Program-made: the position numbers and the translations under genes
Part shown: positions 36,792 to 44,672 of the stretch, in pieces
Numbering within the stretch: the first letter of the stretch is position 1
Layout of the letters: each line of letters starts with the position of its first letter
Notes under the pieces: generated by a model
Told to the model about the DNA's origin: nothing
What the model saw: only the letters and a program-made list of their open reading frames with translations
Databases searched by the model: none
Origin: Blastocatellia bacterium AA13
Lineage (GTDB): Bacteria; Acidobacteriota; Blastocatellia; UBA7656
Length of the DNA stretch: 44,672 nt
Assembly (NCBI GenBank): GCA_003222245.1
Contig: QHVH01000027.1
Coordinates: 1 to 44,672, forward strand
Direction: 5' to 3'

Positions 36792-37373
36792 CTAGGTGGC
36801 TATTTCGGGTGAATAGTCACGCCTCTCAAAGTCAAGGTAGGCATAGAGGGGTCGCACATAGAAGTCTTTCAATGGCTCATTCTTTTTGATGGAGGATTCG
36901 TAGGGGCCGATGATATCAAACTTGCCGAGGGCAACCGCTATAGTGCGATCGCGCGCCATCGAGGAGCGTGACTCAACTTCGTAGTAGACATCTGGTCTTC
37001 GAGCGCTTACCAACCGGATATCGTATTCGCCTTCAGGGCTCCGAAACTCGTCGGTCCGAACAGAGTCGTAGAGATTTACGACCCACTGATCTGCGAGGCC
37101 CTGATTCTTGAGATACCTGTCGAGCAAAGTTTTTATTGTTATTTCCGCTATGCTTCCCATGAGCTGTTTTTGATACTTCAACCGATGACTGCGAGGCTCA
37201 CCTGACTGCGATTCGTCCCGCGTGTGTGGGATCTTCTTTTCGGTGTAGGTCGCTGCAAGCGCCAAAACTGGTGCGACGTCTTCAGTCTTTAGTCTAGCGA
37301 TCTGCCAGGGCTTGGCCCCGATGTTTATTTCCTCAACTGCGAACGGACTCTTGTAGCTTGTTTCATTACTCAT
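36792..37373 (-). CDS. Unknown protein with a possible degenerate restriction-nuclease-like fold
   Basis: A protein of about 193 residues from ATG 37373; a TTG at 37436 would give 214. I recognise no family. In the second half, an acidic helix (GSIAEITIKTLLDRYL) is followed by GEYDIRLVSARRPDVYYEVESRSS, which follows the E...D...ExK order of PD-(D/E)xK nucleases except that the expected Lys is Glu. This could be an inactive or altered nuclease fold, or chance. The protein is soluble, with no signal peptide and no cysteines. It stands alone between gene-poor stretches, in DNA slightly lower in GC than its neighbours, suggesting an accessory gene. Confidence 0.5.
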   Translation of the reverse strand: MSNETSYKSPFAVEEINIGAKPWQIARLKTEDVAPVLALAATYTEKKIPHTRDESQSGEPRSHRLKYQKQLMGSIAEITIKTLLDRYLKNQGLADQWVVNLYDSVRTDEFRSPEGEYDIRLVSARRPDVYYEVESRSSMARDRTIAVALGKFDIIGPYESSIKKNEPLKDFYVRPLYAYLDFERRDYSPEIAT

Positions 37374-37436
37374 AGAGCGAATGCTGATTTTCGCCGGTGT
37401 AAAACCGACTACTCTTGAGTGCTCTTTTCGTGGCAA

Positions 37437-37855
37437 TTCCTGTTACCGATGGCGAAACATATTTGATACAATCGCCGCCGCACCGTGAGGTGCACGAAGG
37501 CTTAGCTGTTTGAGACGGATGTAACGCACGGCTTACTCCCGCCAGTTCGATCGGCGAATCGTGAGTAACAGGTTTCGCAAGTCTGATCATACGGGAAGAA
37601 ACGAGTGTGTCCGGTGAGCATCAATCCGATAGTCCCGATCAATGAGTTTGATAACTAGGTTTCATATGTGAGGCGGAGCCTGAGAGGCGGCGCCCATAGC
37701 AGCCGACTTTACGGCAATCGAGATCTTTTCAGCCCCGTTGTGGAGATCCAGACTTTGGATTCGTTTCCAAAGAGCCAGGCTCGAGCCCGATACCAGAGCG
37801 CGTCCTGGAAGGCTCGCTTACGAATAATCAAAAGCCTGGCAAGTTTTGCAGTCGT
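37437..37855. other. Gene-poor stretch
   Basis: Nothing convincing was found. A plus-strand frame at 37668-37988 exists but lacks a ribosome site and lies antisense to the Cys-rich exported protein gene. The stretch should hold the promoter of the unknown minus-strand gene beginning at 37373 or 37436. Confidence 0.4.
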
Positions 37856-38200
37856 TCAGCTCCACGCGAATAGCGAGATCACAGATAGTAAGGCTTGCGC
37901 CCAGCCTCTAAATGAACCGGCGCGTGCCGCAGTCCGAGAAGTTCCAGTTCGATTTGCCGAGCTTGCGGCGTGTTTCGAAGTTGGTTGAATGGCGCTGCAT
38001 TCGAGCAATGTCGAACCGCAGCAAGGGCAGACACCGTCGGGTCCGAATTCGCAGGTACACAGGGACCGGCTACCCGCGGAAGTATGACCGGCGAACACGG
38101 TGCTCGATAACGAACCGGCTCCGGTCGATTCGCGAAGCGTTGACGAGGTCATCATTGGCATTGCAACCAGAATGACCAGACAGGCAAACAATATTTTCAT
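37856..38200 (-). CDS. Small exported Cys-rich protein of unknown function
   Basis: A 114-residue frame preceded by AGGAGG five bases before ATG 38200, the strongest ribosome site in this part of the window, followed by a signal peptide (MKILFACLVILVAMPMMTSS). The mature part begins with a Ser/Thr/Gly-rich stretch and then a tight cysteine cluster, SLCTCEFGPDGVCPCC, with a further Cys in LLECS; the CxC...CxCC spacing could bind a metal or form disulfides. The rest is low-complexity and ends hydrophobic. Its 5' end overlaps the nominal upstream part of the divergent TPR-like gene, so that gene probably starts downstream of 38200. No family was recognised. Confidence 0.6.
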   Translation of the reverse strand: MKILFACLVILVAMPMMTSSTLRESTGAGSLSSTVFAGHTSAGSRSLCTCEFGPDGVCPCCGSTLLECSAIQPTSKHAASSANRTGTSRTAARAGSFRGWAQALLSVISLFAWS

Positions 38201-38228
38201 ACCTTCCTCCTGTGGCGATGAAGCGGTC

Positions 38229-39221
38229 GTGTCTCAAAACTCCGCTATCCGAATCGGCCGTTATCAAACCCTCGTTTATCAAAGCCTCGCCCGCGGCGCT
38301 TTCTCGCTCGACGCCGCGAAGCATTTGGGAGAGCAACTCGCTTCGCTCGCTCGAAACGCATACATGGCCAGACGGCTCGATGAAGTAGAAGAACTAATCG
38401 AATGGATGCTGGCGCTTCCGCTCGACAGGCATTCGAAGGCCGTGGCGCAGAGCTATCGAGCTCTCCTCTCGAAAGATCAACGTGATTTCGAAGGTGCACG
38501 GAGCCTACTCGGCCGAGTTATAGAAGAGGCCCCGCCTCAACACAAAGCTCGCGTTCTTCAAGCGGTCGGTCTGACCTACAACGACGAGGGCAGATTAGAC
38601 GAAGCCTTGCCCTTCTTCACGGCGGCTGGAAAGGCCGCGCGAGATTGTGATCCAGTTATATCAATTCAATCGCGACAAATGATTGCCGTCGTGCGGAGCA
38701 TCAACGGAGATCACAAGCGCGCACTCGCCGATCTGGAAGGCATCTTCCCCTGGGTTCAATCCGTCGCGAAGCATTATCCCGCGCTCTATTACGACATACT
38801 GAATGCACTAGCGGTCGAGCTTGGCGAAACAGGTCGGCTCAACGAAGCACGCGCCGCGGCGGACATCGCGCTCGGTTCGCCATACGCCTCCGCGTATCCA
38901 GAATGGAGCGAGACCCGCGAGGATCTCGAAGCCAAACGCACTGCCGCTACATCATCGGTCGTCGCGGTGAGTCAACTACCCGAGCCCTCACCAACCCGAC
39001 CGGCTGAGCCATCAACGAATTCGACCTTAAAGCGCCGAACGCTCCGAATCGGCGCTCGCGCTCTGCGGTGGCTGTTGCTGCTGCCGGCGTTCTCTGAAAT
39101 TCCAACTGTCGCCGTGCCACCAGCGGTTAAACCGAGCGACCGGCGAGCGGCCAACTTCAAAAAAACCGAGCGGCTTACAATCGGGCCGGGACCGCGCGCA
39201 CCTCCTTCACAAATCATCTGA
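38229..39221 (+). CDS. TPR-like helical-repeat protein
   Basis: The frame is open from 38100, but its first 100 bases overlap the divergent Cys-rich gene, so the start is placed at GTG 38229, giving about 330 residues; this start is uncertain. Residues after that form helix pairs that look like degenerate tetratricopeptide repeats (KAVAQSYRALLSKDQRDFEG, then ARVLQAVGLTYNDEGRLDEALPFFTAAG). A Pro/Ser/Thr-rich segment and a short hydrophobic stretch (RWLLLLPAFSEIPTVAVPP) lie near the C-terminus. TPR proteins serve as protein-interaction scaffolds; the partner is unknown. The C-terminal hydrophobic segment may be a membrane tail. It precedes the Crp/Fnr regulator gene by 140 bp. Confidence 0.6.
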   Translation: MSQNSAIRIGRYQTLVYQSLARGAFSLDAAKHLGEQLASLARNAYMARRLDEVEELIEWMLALPLDRHSKAVAQSYRALLSKDQRDFEGARSLLGRVIEEAPPQHKARVLQAVGLTYNDEGRLDEALPFFTAAGKAARDCDPVISIQSRQMIAVVRSINGDHKRALADLEGIFPWVQSVAKHYPALYYDILNALAVELGETGRLNEARAAADIALGSPYASAYPEWSETREDLEAKRTAATSSVVAVSQLPEPSPTRPAEPSTNSTLKRRTLRIGARALRWLLLLPAFSEIPTVAVPPAVKPSDRRAANFKKTERLTIGPGPRAPPSQII

Positions 39222-39361
39222 TCCGCAACTAATCCTTCAAAGAACAATCGATGAGTGGGTGAACGCCATTCAGAGCGGCCGTCCACCTACTACCAAACCA
39301 GGCGCCATGGCGTGTAGGTATTTGTGTAGCCGATCACGCCGAGGCGCTGAAAGGCGGGTCT

Positions 39362-40156
39362 ATGATACGGGACAGGAATGTTCGATACAACACGAAAACC
39401 GCCGGCCGGAATGCCCTTCCCGAACCCGGCGTGAATAGCCTCTCTTACGATTCGAATCACCTTCCGGCCAGCCCCAAACTGGCCAATCTCAGCAGAAGCC
39501 ACCGGCTAACGGACAAGAGCATAGCCCTTTCGGCGAAGACTCTGTCGTCGCTGGTTGGCGACTTCCAGATCAATCGATTCGCCCATGTTCGGCGCACCGA
39601 AGAACTGGCGCGCCAGTCATTCCAACCTGATGAACCGATACCGTGCCAGGACATCCTGTGCTGGATAAAACGCGGAACGGTTCAGATCAGGCATTCGCGG
39701 CACAAGTACAAGATCAAATCGCTGTCGGCCGGCGGTGTGTTCGGCGAGATGCCGCTGCTGGGCCAGACCATGCTCGTCACCGAAGCTGTAGCCGGACCTC
39801 AGGGTGCGGGCATCGCCGTGATGACCTCGGCCGACGCCGCGCGATGGATCAGAACCGATCCGATTTCGGTGATCGGGTTAATTGGCCGAAAGCTGGCCGA
39901 GACTGAATGGAGCTACTATCGATCGCGGTTTCAGAGGGACGACTCTCGAGTGGCGGCACTGCTGTTGAACGTCGCCGGCAACGGAACTGTGATAGATGGG
40001 ATGACTCAGGAGGCTCTCGGCGAGAAGCTGGCGATCTACCGCGAAACTGTCAACACCATCCTCAGCGAACTGTGTTCACTGGGCCTGATCCAAACCGACA
40101 AACGCAAGATCACTATCCTCGATAAGGATTTGCTTAAAGCATTGAGCGAATTCTAA
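39362..40156 (+). CDS. Crp/Fnr-family transcriptional regulator
   Basis: A 264-residue regulator with an N-terminal low-complexity extension (about 55 residues), a cyclic-nucleotide-binding-like beta-barrel at about 60-170 (CWIKRGTVQIRHSRHKYKIKS, then LSAGGVFGEMPLLGQTM) and a C-terminal winged helix (MTQEALGEKLAIYRETVNTI, the recognition helix, followed by LCSLGLIQTDKRKITILD). The canonical cAMP-contact Arg and Ser are not clearly present, and there is no N-terminal cysteine cluster for an iron-sulfur centre, so its signal is unknown. The long N-terminus is not part of the usual domain; an internal start further downstream is possible. Confidence 0.85.
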   Translation: MIRDRNVRYNTKTAGRNALPEPGVNSLSYDSNHLPASPKLANLSRSHRLTDKSIALSAKTLSSLVGDFQINRFAHVRRTEELARQSFQPDEPIPCQDILCWIKRGTVQIRHSRHKYKIKSLSAGGVFGEMPLLGQTMLVTEAVAGPQGAGIAVMTSADAARWIRTDPISVIGLIGRKLAETEWSYYRSRFQRDDSRVAALLLNVAGNGTVIDGMTQEALGEKLAIYRETVNTILSELCSLGLIQTDKRKITILDKDLLKALSEF

Positions 40157-40394
40157 GGGCAGGTGTCGGGCGTCAGGGGACAGGTGTGTCCCGTGTTGAT
40201 TGGCTTGATCAAATCCAAATTCGGATCGAAGGAGATAAGAGAATCGATGGTTTGGTGAGACAGGCAATCAATCGGGTCGGCAATCCGTTCGGTCGATCCA
40301 ATGTGGTTATAACGGCCGACTCCATTAGCAGTGTTAATACCTCGGATCAATCCCGGGGGTTAATTCACAGAGAAGAAATCAAGGGAGATAAGAG

Positions 40395-40580
40395 ATGACT
40401 ACGTTAGAAATCAAGTTTTTGGTTTACGAGAAATGGGGGTCTATTACGGCCGCCGCCCGCGAGCTGCATTGCAGCCGCTCTCAGCTCTCCTATTGCATTG
40501 CCAAGCGGCGCCATTCGCATGAGCTTCGATCCAGACTGGCCGCCGCTCTGGATATGCGTGTTGAAGAACTATTCGGTTAG
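40395..40580 (+). CDS. 61-residue helix-turn-helix DNA-binding protein
   Basis: A small basic protein whose whole length is one helix-turn-helix domain (GSITAAARELHCSRSQLSYCIAKRR), with a C-terminal LAAALDMRVEELF helix typical of phage-repressor/Ner-type regulators. GGGAGATAAGAG sits immediately before ATG 40395. It lies beside the remnant of a group II intron-type element and may have come with it or be a remnant of a prophage. An identical 12-base GGAGATAAGAGA string occurs 153 bases upstream (40231-40242). Its target is unknown. Confidence 0.7.
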   Translation: MTTLEIKFLVYEKWGSITAAARELHCSRSQLSYCIAKRRHSHELRSRLAAALDMRVEELFG

Positions 40581-40587
40581 CTGCCGG

Positions 40588-41001
40588 CTAGCTCATAACT
40601 GGGGCCGTGCGGCGGGCGCGAACCGCTCCATGCCGCTCGGCCTCCTTCCATACCACCATCAGCCGTCCCTCCGGGACTAGATCGAGGTTCCGCTCTGGAC
40701 CCACCGATGAATCGGTGGGATCGGGATAGGGAGACACCTCACGGCGCCCCCCTCCCACACCACCCGGCATACGGGTCCGTACCGGGCGATTCGTAGAGTT
40801 ATCAGGCTTTCATCTCCCGCTTAATGAGTACAACCCGAGCCCTCTGAAGTATGCGTTGCTTAAGATCAGGCTGACCGCCCTACTCCGGCTCGCTCGCCAC
40901 GGCCCCATATGCACTATTCGCCATGCATATCCCGGCTTTACCCCATGCTTCCTCAGCATTCGATATAGCCGCTTGAGGCCTACATAAGCACGCACTCTCA
41001 A
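40588..41001 (-). mobile_element. Probable 3' remnant of a group II intron with reverse-transcriptase C-terminus
   Basis: On the minus strand, 41001-40810 encodes a fragment (VHMGPWRASRSRAVSLILSN, then AYFRGLGLYSL) that resembles the C-terminal end of group II intron reverse transcriptase-maturases, ending at a stop. Reading on past that stop, the frame gives NRPVRTRMPGGVGGG, and the DNA carries the motif GCCGGGTGGTGTGGGAGGGG (about 40745-40770) often found after such genes, in or near intron domain V. It also carries a 9-bp hairpin with a two-base loop at 40700-40719. The upstream two thirds of the enzyme are missing, so the element is dead. Family assignment is from recalled patterns and is tentative. 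Confidence 0.45.
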
Positions 41002-41188
41002 TCGCCGCGCACCCTCAATCGCAAGGAAAATACAATAATTTCACAACGTTAAAACCTTGATGAAACCTTGACACCCGTCAAAGCCGACAATAGAATTTCC
41101 CGTCGCAGGTCATTCCCCACAAAAACAATAAAAAGAAATACTGAATGACAAGGTTCCATTTTAGGTAGAGTTTCTCAAGGAGAATGCC
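41002..41188. other. Leader region of the M23 peptidase gene
   Basis: No gene. It holds the probable 5' truncation point of the reverse-transcriptase remnant near 41005-41030 and the promoter of the M23 peptidase gene. Confidence 0.5.
41068..41096 (+). promoter_or_regulatory. Near-consensus sigma-70-type promoter for the M23 peptidase gene
   Basis: TTGACA (41068-41073) and TAGAAT (41091-41096) are separated by exactly 17 bases. The predicted transcription start near 41103 would leave an untranslated leader of about 86 bases before the GTG at 41189. Confidence 0.75.
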
Positions 41189-42025
41189 GTGATTCGATTT
41201 GACTCCGCCAGGCTTAGCCTTTTTACGTTCGTCTCAATATTTATGCTCTGTATAGCCGCGATGGGACAGGCTCCGATCCCCGCCGGTCAGGACTCATCAG
41301 CAAAACAGGGGCCGACGAAGGACACCTATCAAGACTTATCTGGAGTCGTTATACCGCCTGAACCCGCCGTGGTTAAGCGCAATCCGAACTCAGTAGCAAT
41401 ACCAGCACTTCCAAATAGAACGAATTCCGACCAGGAGGATTTCGAACGTCCGGTCAAGCCGCAATTCGAAGAGCGTCCCGCGGTGGCTACGACGGCCACG
41501 GTAGGGAGCCGGTTCGGATACCGTCGCGATCCATTCACCCGTCGCGCCAAGTTTCACTCGGGTCTCGATATCAAAGCCAAATGGGGAGATCCGGTAGGCG
41601 CTAGCCGTGAAGGAACCATCAAATTTGTCGGATGGTATCATGGCTACGGCAACATGATTATCGTCGAACACGGCGGCGGAGTAGCGACACATTACGCTCA
41701 CCTTTCAAGCTTCGCGGCGGAAGTTGGGCAAAAAGTCGAGCGTGGCGCGGTCATCGGATACGCAGGCAGCACCGGACGCGCGACTTCTCCGCACCTTCAC
41801 TACGAAGTGAGAATCGACGGAAACGCCATCAACCCCCTCCAGCAGATCGCCCTCGATCCCGATTCGGCATACTTCAAATCCAATCAGCCCTCAAAGAGCG
41901 AAGCCGGAAAACCGATGGATTCAAAACCGGCGGCGGCTCACATCGAGCCGAAACCGGAATCCGCCAAGCCGGAAGTCGAAACTCGGCCCCGACGAGTTTC
42001 GGGAGCAACCCCTGGGCTCCAGTAG
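41189..42025 (+). CDS. Exported M23-family (LytM-type) peptidase
   Basis: A 278-residue protein starting at GTG 41189 with AAGGAG six bases upstream. A signal peptide (about residues 1-27, LFTFVSIFMLCIAAMGQA) is followed by a Pro-rich linker and a LytM zinc-peptidase domain at about 105-225: RFGYRRDPFTRRAKFHSGLD (ligands His123 and Asp127) and HLHYE (His202 and His204). All four conserved positions are intact, so it probably cuts peptidoglycan cross-links in the periplasm. The C-terminal 50 residues are Pro/Lys/Glu-rich (KPAAAHIEPKPESAKP) and may span the wall or bind charged polymers. A clear promoter lies upstream. Confidence 0.92.
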   Translation: MIRFDSARLSLFTFVSIFMLCIAAMGQAPIPAGQDSSAKQGPTKDTYQDLSGVVIPPEPAVVKRNPNSVAIPALPNRTNSDQEDFERPVKPQFEERPAVATTATVGSRFGYRRDPFTRRAKFHSGLDIKAKWGDPVGASREGTIKFVGWYHGYGNMIIVEHGGGVATHYAHLSSFAAEVGQKVERGAVIGYAGSTGRATSPHLHYEVRIDGNAINPLQQIALDPDSAYFKSNQPSKSEAGKPMDSKPAAAHIEPKPESAKPEVETRPRRVSGATPGLQ

Positions 42026-42166
42026 TAGCAGCCGACCGACTTGAGCTTTCTCCAGCTTTCTCCCCTTTATTATTGTCTCCCGGCCGGTTCGATAATATTA
42101 TTAGCCGACGCTTGAGCCTCCCGTCTCAGAAACGCTCAGGGTGTATCGGAATTACGGAGGTCTATA

Positions 42167-43972
42167 ATGGCACGATTGGGCTCTCACTCAAGAGTCGTTG
42201 CGGCCCTCTTGTTGAATGTTGTGCTGGCGAGCACGGCCTGGCCTCACTGGAGGTTGAATGCCCGAAGCGGCAGAACCCTCTCTCCTGATCAGTCTGCATT
42301 TCTCCAGGTAACGCCGGAGCAACAGGGCTTCGTGTTAAGCGAAGAATCAGGCGCATCGGTTTGCCGGGATGCAACCGCGGCAGAGATGGACGAGATGGAG
42401 CGACGAGATCCATCTGAACGGCTTCACGTAATATCGCCCATCCGCCTGAACACTGTTGGAGGCCTGAAGATAACTCTCAGAGCCACTGGTCAGCTCGAAG
42501 CGAATCCCGCGGCTAAAGCGGGCTTTATTCGGGCAGCCGCAACGTGGGAAGCGCTTATACAAACGCCGATCACCGTCGTTCTCGATGTCGATTTCGGAAC
42601 CACCAGATTTGGTCAAGCCTGGCAGAGCGCGAGCATTCTGGGATCCACTATTACGCAATCGCTCCTGTTCACCAGCGCGTACAGCGACGTACGATCTCAA
42701 TTGCTGGCCAGCACCACGAATCAAACTGAGAAGAACCTTTATAATGCGCTTCCGCCTGGCCCGAATGTGCCCACTGAAATAGGAAACACATCCGCCGTGT
42801 CCATGACATCGGCTAATGCGAGGGCGCTCGGAATTTTGGGGCCGGTTCCGAACCCGTCCGCGGAGCCGGTAGCTCAATACGGAAACCCTCCCTCAATCGG
42901 CTTCAATTCGAACTTCGCTTTTGACTTCAACCCGGATGACGGAGTTGATCCGCTGATGACGGACTTCGACACCGTCGCCACCCATGAGATAGGGCACGCG
43001 TTGGGATTCACATCGCGCGTGGGTCAACTCGAGCTTGATCCCACGTCTACGCTTGCGGTCTCGCTCTGGGATCTCTTCAGGTTCAGGCTCGGCATCACAA
43101 TGGCCGGTTACGCGAGCGCGCAACGAGTTCTCTCATCCGGCGGCACGACCATATTTTTCATCGGCGGAGCCGAGTCTCAGACATCTACCGGGCGTCCCGA
43201 TGGCACGGGCGGAGACTCGCGACAGGCCAGCCATTGGAAGGCCGATGAGCTGGGGTCGTTCGTTGGAATCATGGATCCCACCGTAAGCAGGGGCCAACGC
43301 TATACAATCACCGACGTCGACCGCTCCGCGATTGACACCTTCGGCTATACGCTGAGCTCGCCCAGCGGCGGAGGCGGTGGTGGTGGAGGAGGCGGCGGGG
43401 GTAATGTGTCTCCGGCAATTACCTCCCTGGCCGGCAGCCTGAACGGCGACACGTTGACCTTGACCGGCGCCGCGCAGGATCCGGATGGCGATTTTGCACA
43501 GGCTCAGATTAACTTGAACGACGGCTCCGGTGCTGTAGTCCATTCGTTGCAGGCCTTCGCAGTTAATTTTGGATCTCAGACGACGATCTCTTACAACTTC
43601 CAGGTCACCGGTCTGATCCACTTCCCGTCCGCTGTTCGCGCGACCCTGACCTTTATAGACAACCAGGGAAATCGAAGCGCGGGCGTAATCGTCGACTTCG
43701 GCCGCGCGGATTCCGGCGGGCCGACTCTCAACAATGTGCAGTTTGATTCGTCGATTCCTGTGATGGTGATAAAGGGTGATTTCGGTGGTCAGCTCATATT
43801 GGAGATAAACGGTGTGATCGTGACTCCGCCGCTCAAGATCAAGATCAAGGCCGGAGGGGCGAAGCTCAAGATCGGCGGCGATATGAACGATCTCAACCTG
43901 CACAGCGGGCTCAATCGAGTTCGCGTGCTCAACGGCGGGCTACACTCGAATATATTCCTGTTGTCGCTGTGA
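42167..43972 (+). CDS. Exported matrixin-like metalloprotease with C-terminal binding domains
   Basis: A 601-residue protein starting at ATG 42167 with GGAGG seven bases upstream. The N-terminus is a signal peptide (residues 1-28). The zinc site is HEIGHALGF at residues 273-281, matching the metzincin HExxHxxGF start; a downstream Met-turn candidate is GIMDPTVSRGQ. This fits the NF038122-type secreted metalloproteases known from Acidobacteria and relatives. A run of about 13 glycines follows at about 401-413, then a cadherin/Ig-like domain (SLNGDTLTLTGAAQDPDGDF) and a C-terminal beta-rich segment. The enzyme likely degrades extracellular protein. It is probably transcribed alone. Confidence 0.88.
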   Translation: MARLGSHSRVVAALLLNVVLASTAWPHWRLNARSGRTLSPDQSAFLQVTPEQQGFVLSEESGASVCRDATAAEMDEMERRDPSERLHVISPIRLNTVGGLKITLRATGQLEANPAAKAGFIRAAATWEALIQTPITVVLDVDFGTTRFGQAWQSASILGSTITQSLLFTSAYSDVRSQLLASTTNQTEKNLYNALPPGPNVPTEIGNTSAVSMTSANARALGILGPVPNPSAEPVAQYGNPPSIGFNSNFAFDFNPDDGVDPLMTDFDTVATHEIGHALGFTSRVGQLELDPTSTLAVSLWDLFRFRLGITMAGYASAQRVLSSGGTTIFFIGGAESQTSTGRPDGTGGDSRQASHWKADELGSFVGIMDPTVSRGQRYTITDVDRSAIDTFGYTLSSPSGGGGGGGGGGGGNVSPAITSLAGSLNGDTLTLTGAAQDPDGDFAQAQINLNDGSGAVVHSLQAFAVNFGSQTTISYNFQVTGLIHFPSAVRATLTFIDNQGNRSAGVIVDFGRADSGGPTLNNVQFDSSIPVMVIKGDFGGQLILEINGVIVTPPLKIKIKAGGAKLKIGGDMNDLNLHSGLNRVRVLNGGLHSNIFLLSL

Positions 43973-44211
43973 TTCTTAAGGGTCATTGGGGCTGGATCAG
44001 GGGCGATGCGCTACGCGCTTTGCCCATGGCTCATTTTATAGTCGGCCCTTCAGGCCTACCTGAGCACGCACATGCGATCAGGTGGGGGAACAGCAAGTTC
44101 TAAACTCCAGAGCGCAGGAATCCTGCCTGCGCAGCTTCGACTAATTAACGCAGGCCTGTCATGGTTCGGCGCTGGTCTAAGTTCATCTAAGCGGCGTCGA
44201 CCGGGCGCTCC
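43973..44211. other. Intergenic region between convergent genes
   Basis: No gene, and no clear terminator hairpin with a T-run was recognised. It lies between the convergent metalloprotease and Spy/CpxP-like genes. Confidence 0.4.
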
Positions 44212-44625
44212 TTAATGCGGCTGCTGAGCCTGATCTTTCTGATCCGGGCAGTTGCAGTTTTCTTGAGTAACGAGAGTGTCAAAGCGCTGTTGTTGATCGG
44301 CGTCCAGCAATGCTCGCATCTTTAGCCGAGCCTTATCCCGCAACTGATCGTATCGCGGCCGCACTTCGGCGCAAATGCCGCGGTATTCGTTTCTCGTCTG
44401 ATCTAGAATTTCTTTCATGCCGGATGCCTGCCCGCTATCGAGTCTAAGCTCTCGATCGAGCAATTGAAGGTACGCTTCTCCGTCACGAATTGACGGCGCG
44501 CGTCCATCAGCTTTCGCCGGCGACCTGTAGATACCGTTAATGGCCGCGCCGGTCAACGAACCCAATAAGAATACGGCTGCGAGCAGCCCCCAGACCTTCA
44601 ACACCATTCCGCGGCTGGAATTCAT
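44212..44625 (-). CDS. Spy/CpxP-like periplasmic protein
   Basis: A 137-residue protein with an N-terminal membrane anchor or signal (residues 8-30, VWGLLAAVFLLGSLTGAAIN). The rest is helical, in the style of Spy/CpxP and periplasmic metal-stress sensors (LDRELRLDSGQASGMKEILD, then RGICAEVRPRYDQLRDKAR and MRALLDADQQQRFDTLV). A short Cys pair (ENCNCPD) near the C-terminus may bind metal. AAGGAG lies eight bases before ATG 44625. Relatives are often paired with an ECF sigma factor and anti-sigma factor, which would lie beyond the window's right edge; this cannot be seen here. Confidence 0.75.
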   Translation of the reverse strand: MNSSRGMVLKVWGLLAAVFLLGSLTGAAINGIYRSPAKADGRAPSIRDGEAYLQLLDRELRLDSGQASGMKEILDQTRNEYRGICAEVRPRYDQLRDKARLKMRALLDADQQQRFDTLVTQENCNCPDQKDQAQQPH

Positions 44626-44672
44626 TTTCGTAACTCCTTCCCGTTCTGATCGATCATCAAAGCCAGCACTTC

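Noticed and set aside
37668-37988. 106-residue plus-strand frame
   Set aside because: It lacks a ribosome site and lies opposite the better-supported Cys-rich gene.
40177-40192. GGGACA-GGTG-TGTCCC hairpin after the Crp/Fnr gene as terminator
   Set aside because: The stem has only six base pairs and no T-run follows.
43133-43903. 256-residue open frame antisense to the metalloprotease gene
   Set aside because: A shadow frame over the Gly-rich and C-terminal regions.

Overview
The window looks like a chromosomal segment of a moderately GC-rich (high 50s percent by eye) soil-type bacterium, most likely an acidobacterium (Blastocatellia/Pyrinomonadaceae-like). That placement is an inference from gene style: many secreted peptidases, an S8 protease with a hexapeptide-repeat tail, a glutamyl-endopeptidase-like S9 enzyme, DUF2891, a MEDS-PAS hybrid kinase and a Spy/CpxP-like protein. 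No rRNA or tRNA gene is visible to anchor it. Core genes present are secA, trpD and an sthA-type flavoprotein.

Layout. 1-542: an AhpD/carboxymuconolactone-decarboxylase-like gene broken by a 2-base duplication. 657-2706: a complete ISKra4-like insertion sequence with 21-bp terminal inverted repeats, a transposase split over two frames and a 141-aa passenger ORF whose stop codon lies inside the left inverted repeat. 2847-5708: secA. 6032-7974: an AT-rich island holding a two-helix membrane protein overlapping an exported trypsin-like protease. 7975-8643: no gene, but several strong palindromes and a tandem repeat. 8644-13052 (minus): an S8 protease with a repeat tail, translationally coupled to a membrane hybrid histidine kinase. 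13432-15912 (minus): an S9 glutamyl-endopeptidase-like gene with a clear terminator.

16312-24950 is the most interesting block: a thioester-containing alpha-2-macroglobulin, a six-helix membrane protein, and a 943-aa lipoprotein that joins a penicillin-binding transpeptidase domain, a SpoIID/LytB domain and an HExxH peptidase domain. This recalls the pairing of bacterial A2M with PBP1c, but with a different enzymatic partner. I infer a periplasmic defence or wall-repair module: A2M would trap invading proteases while the lipoprotein edits or repairs peptidoglycan.

24856-28068: an EF-hand protein, an RD-rich exported protein, a HugZ-like protein and an aldo/keto reductase. 28395-36569: a MEDS/PAS hybrid kinase, an sthA-type transhydrogenase, KTSC, DUF2891, trpD and a CpsB-like PHP phosphatase. 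36792-44625: an accessory stretch with a possible nuclease-fold protein, a small Cys-rich exported protein, a TPR-like protein, a Crp/Fnr regulator, a 61-aa HTH protein, a group II intron/reverse-transcriptase remnant, an M23 peptidase with a near-consensus promoter, a matrixin-like metalloprotease and a Spy/CpxP-like protein. No CRISPR array, tRNA, rRNA or replication origin was recognised.
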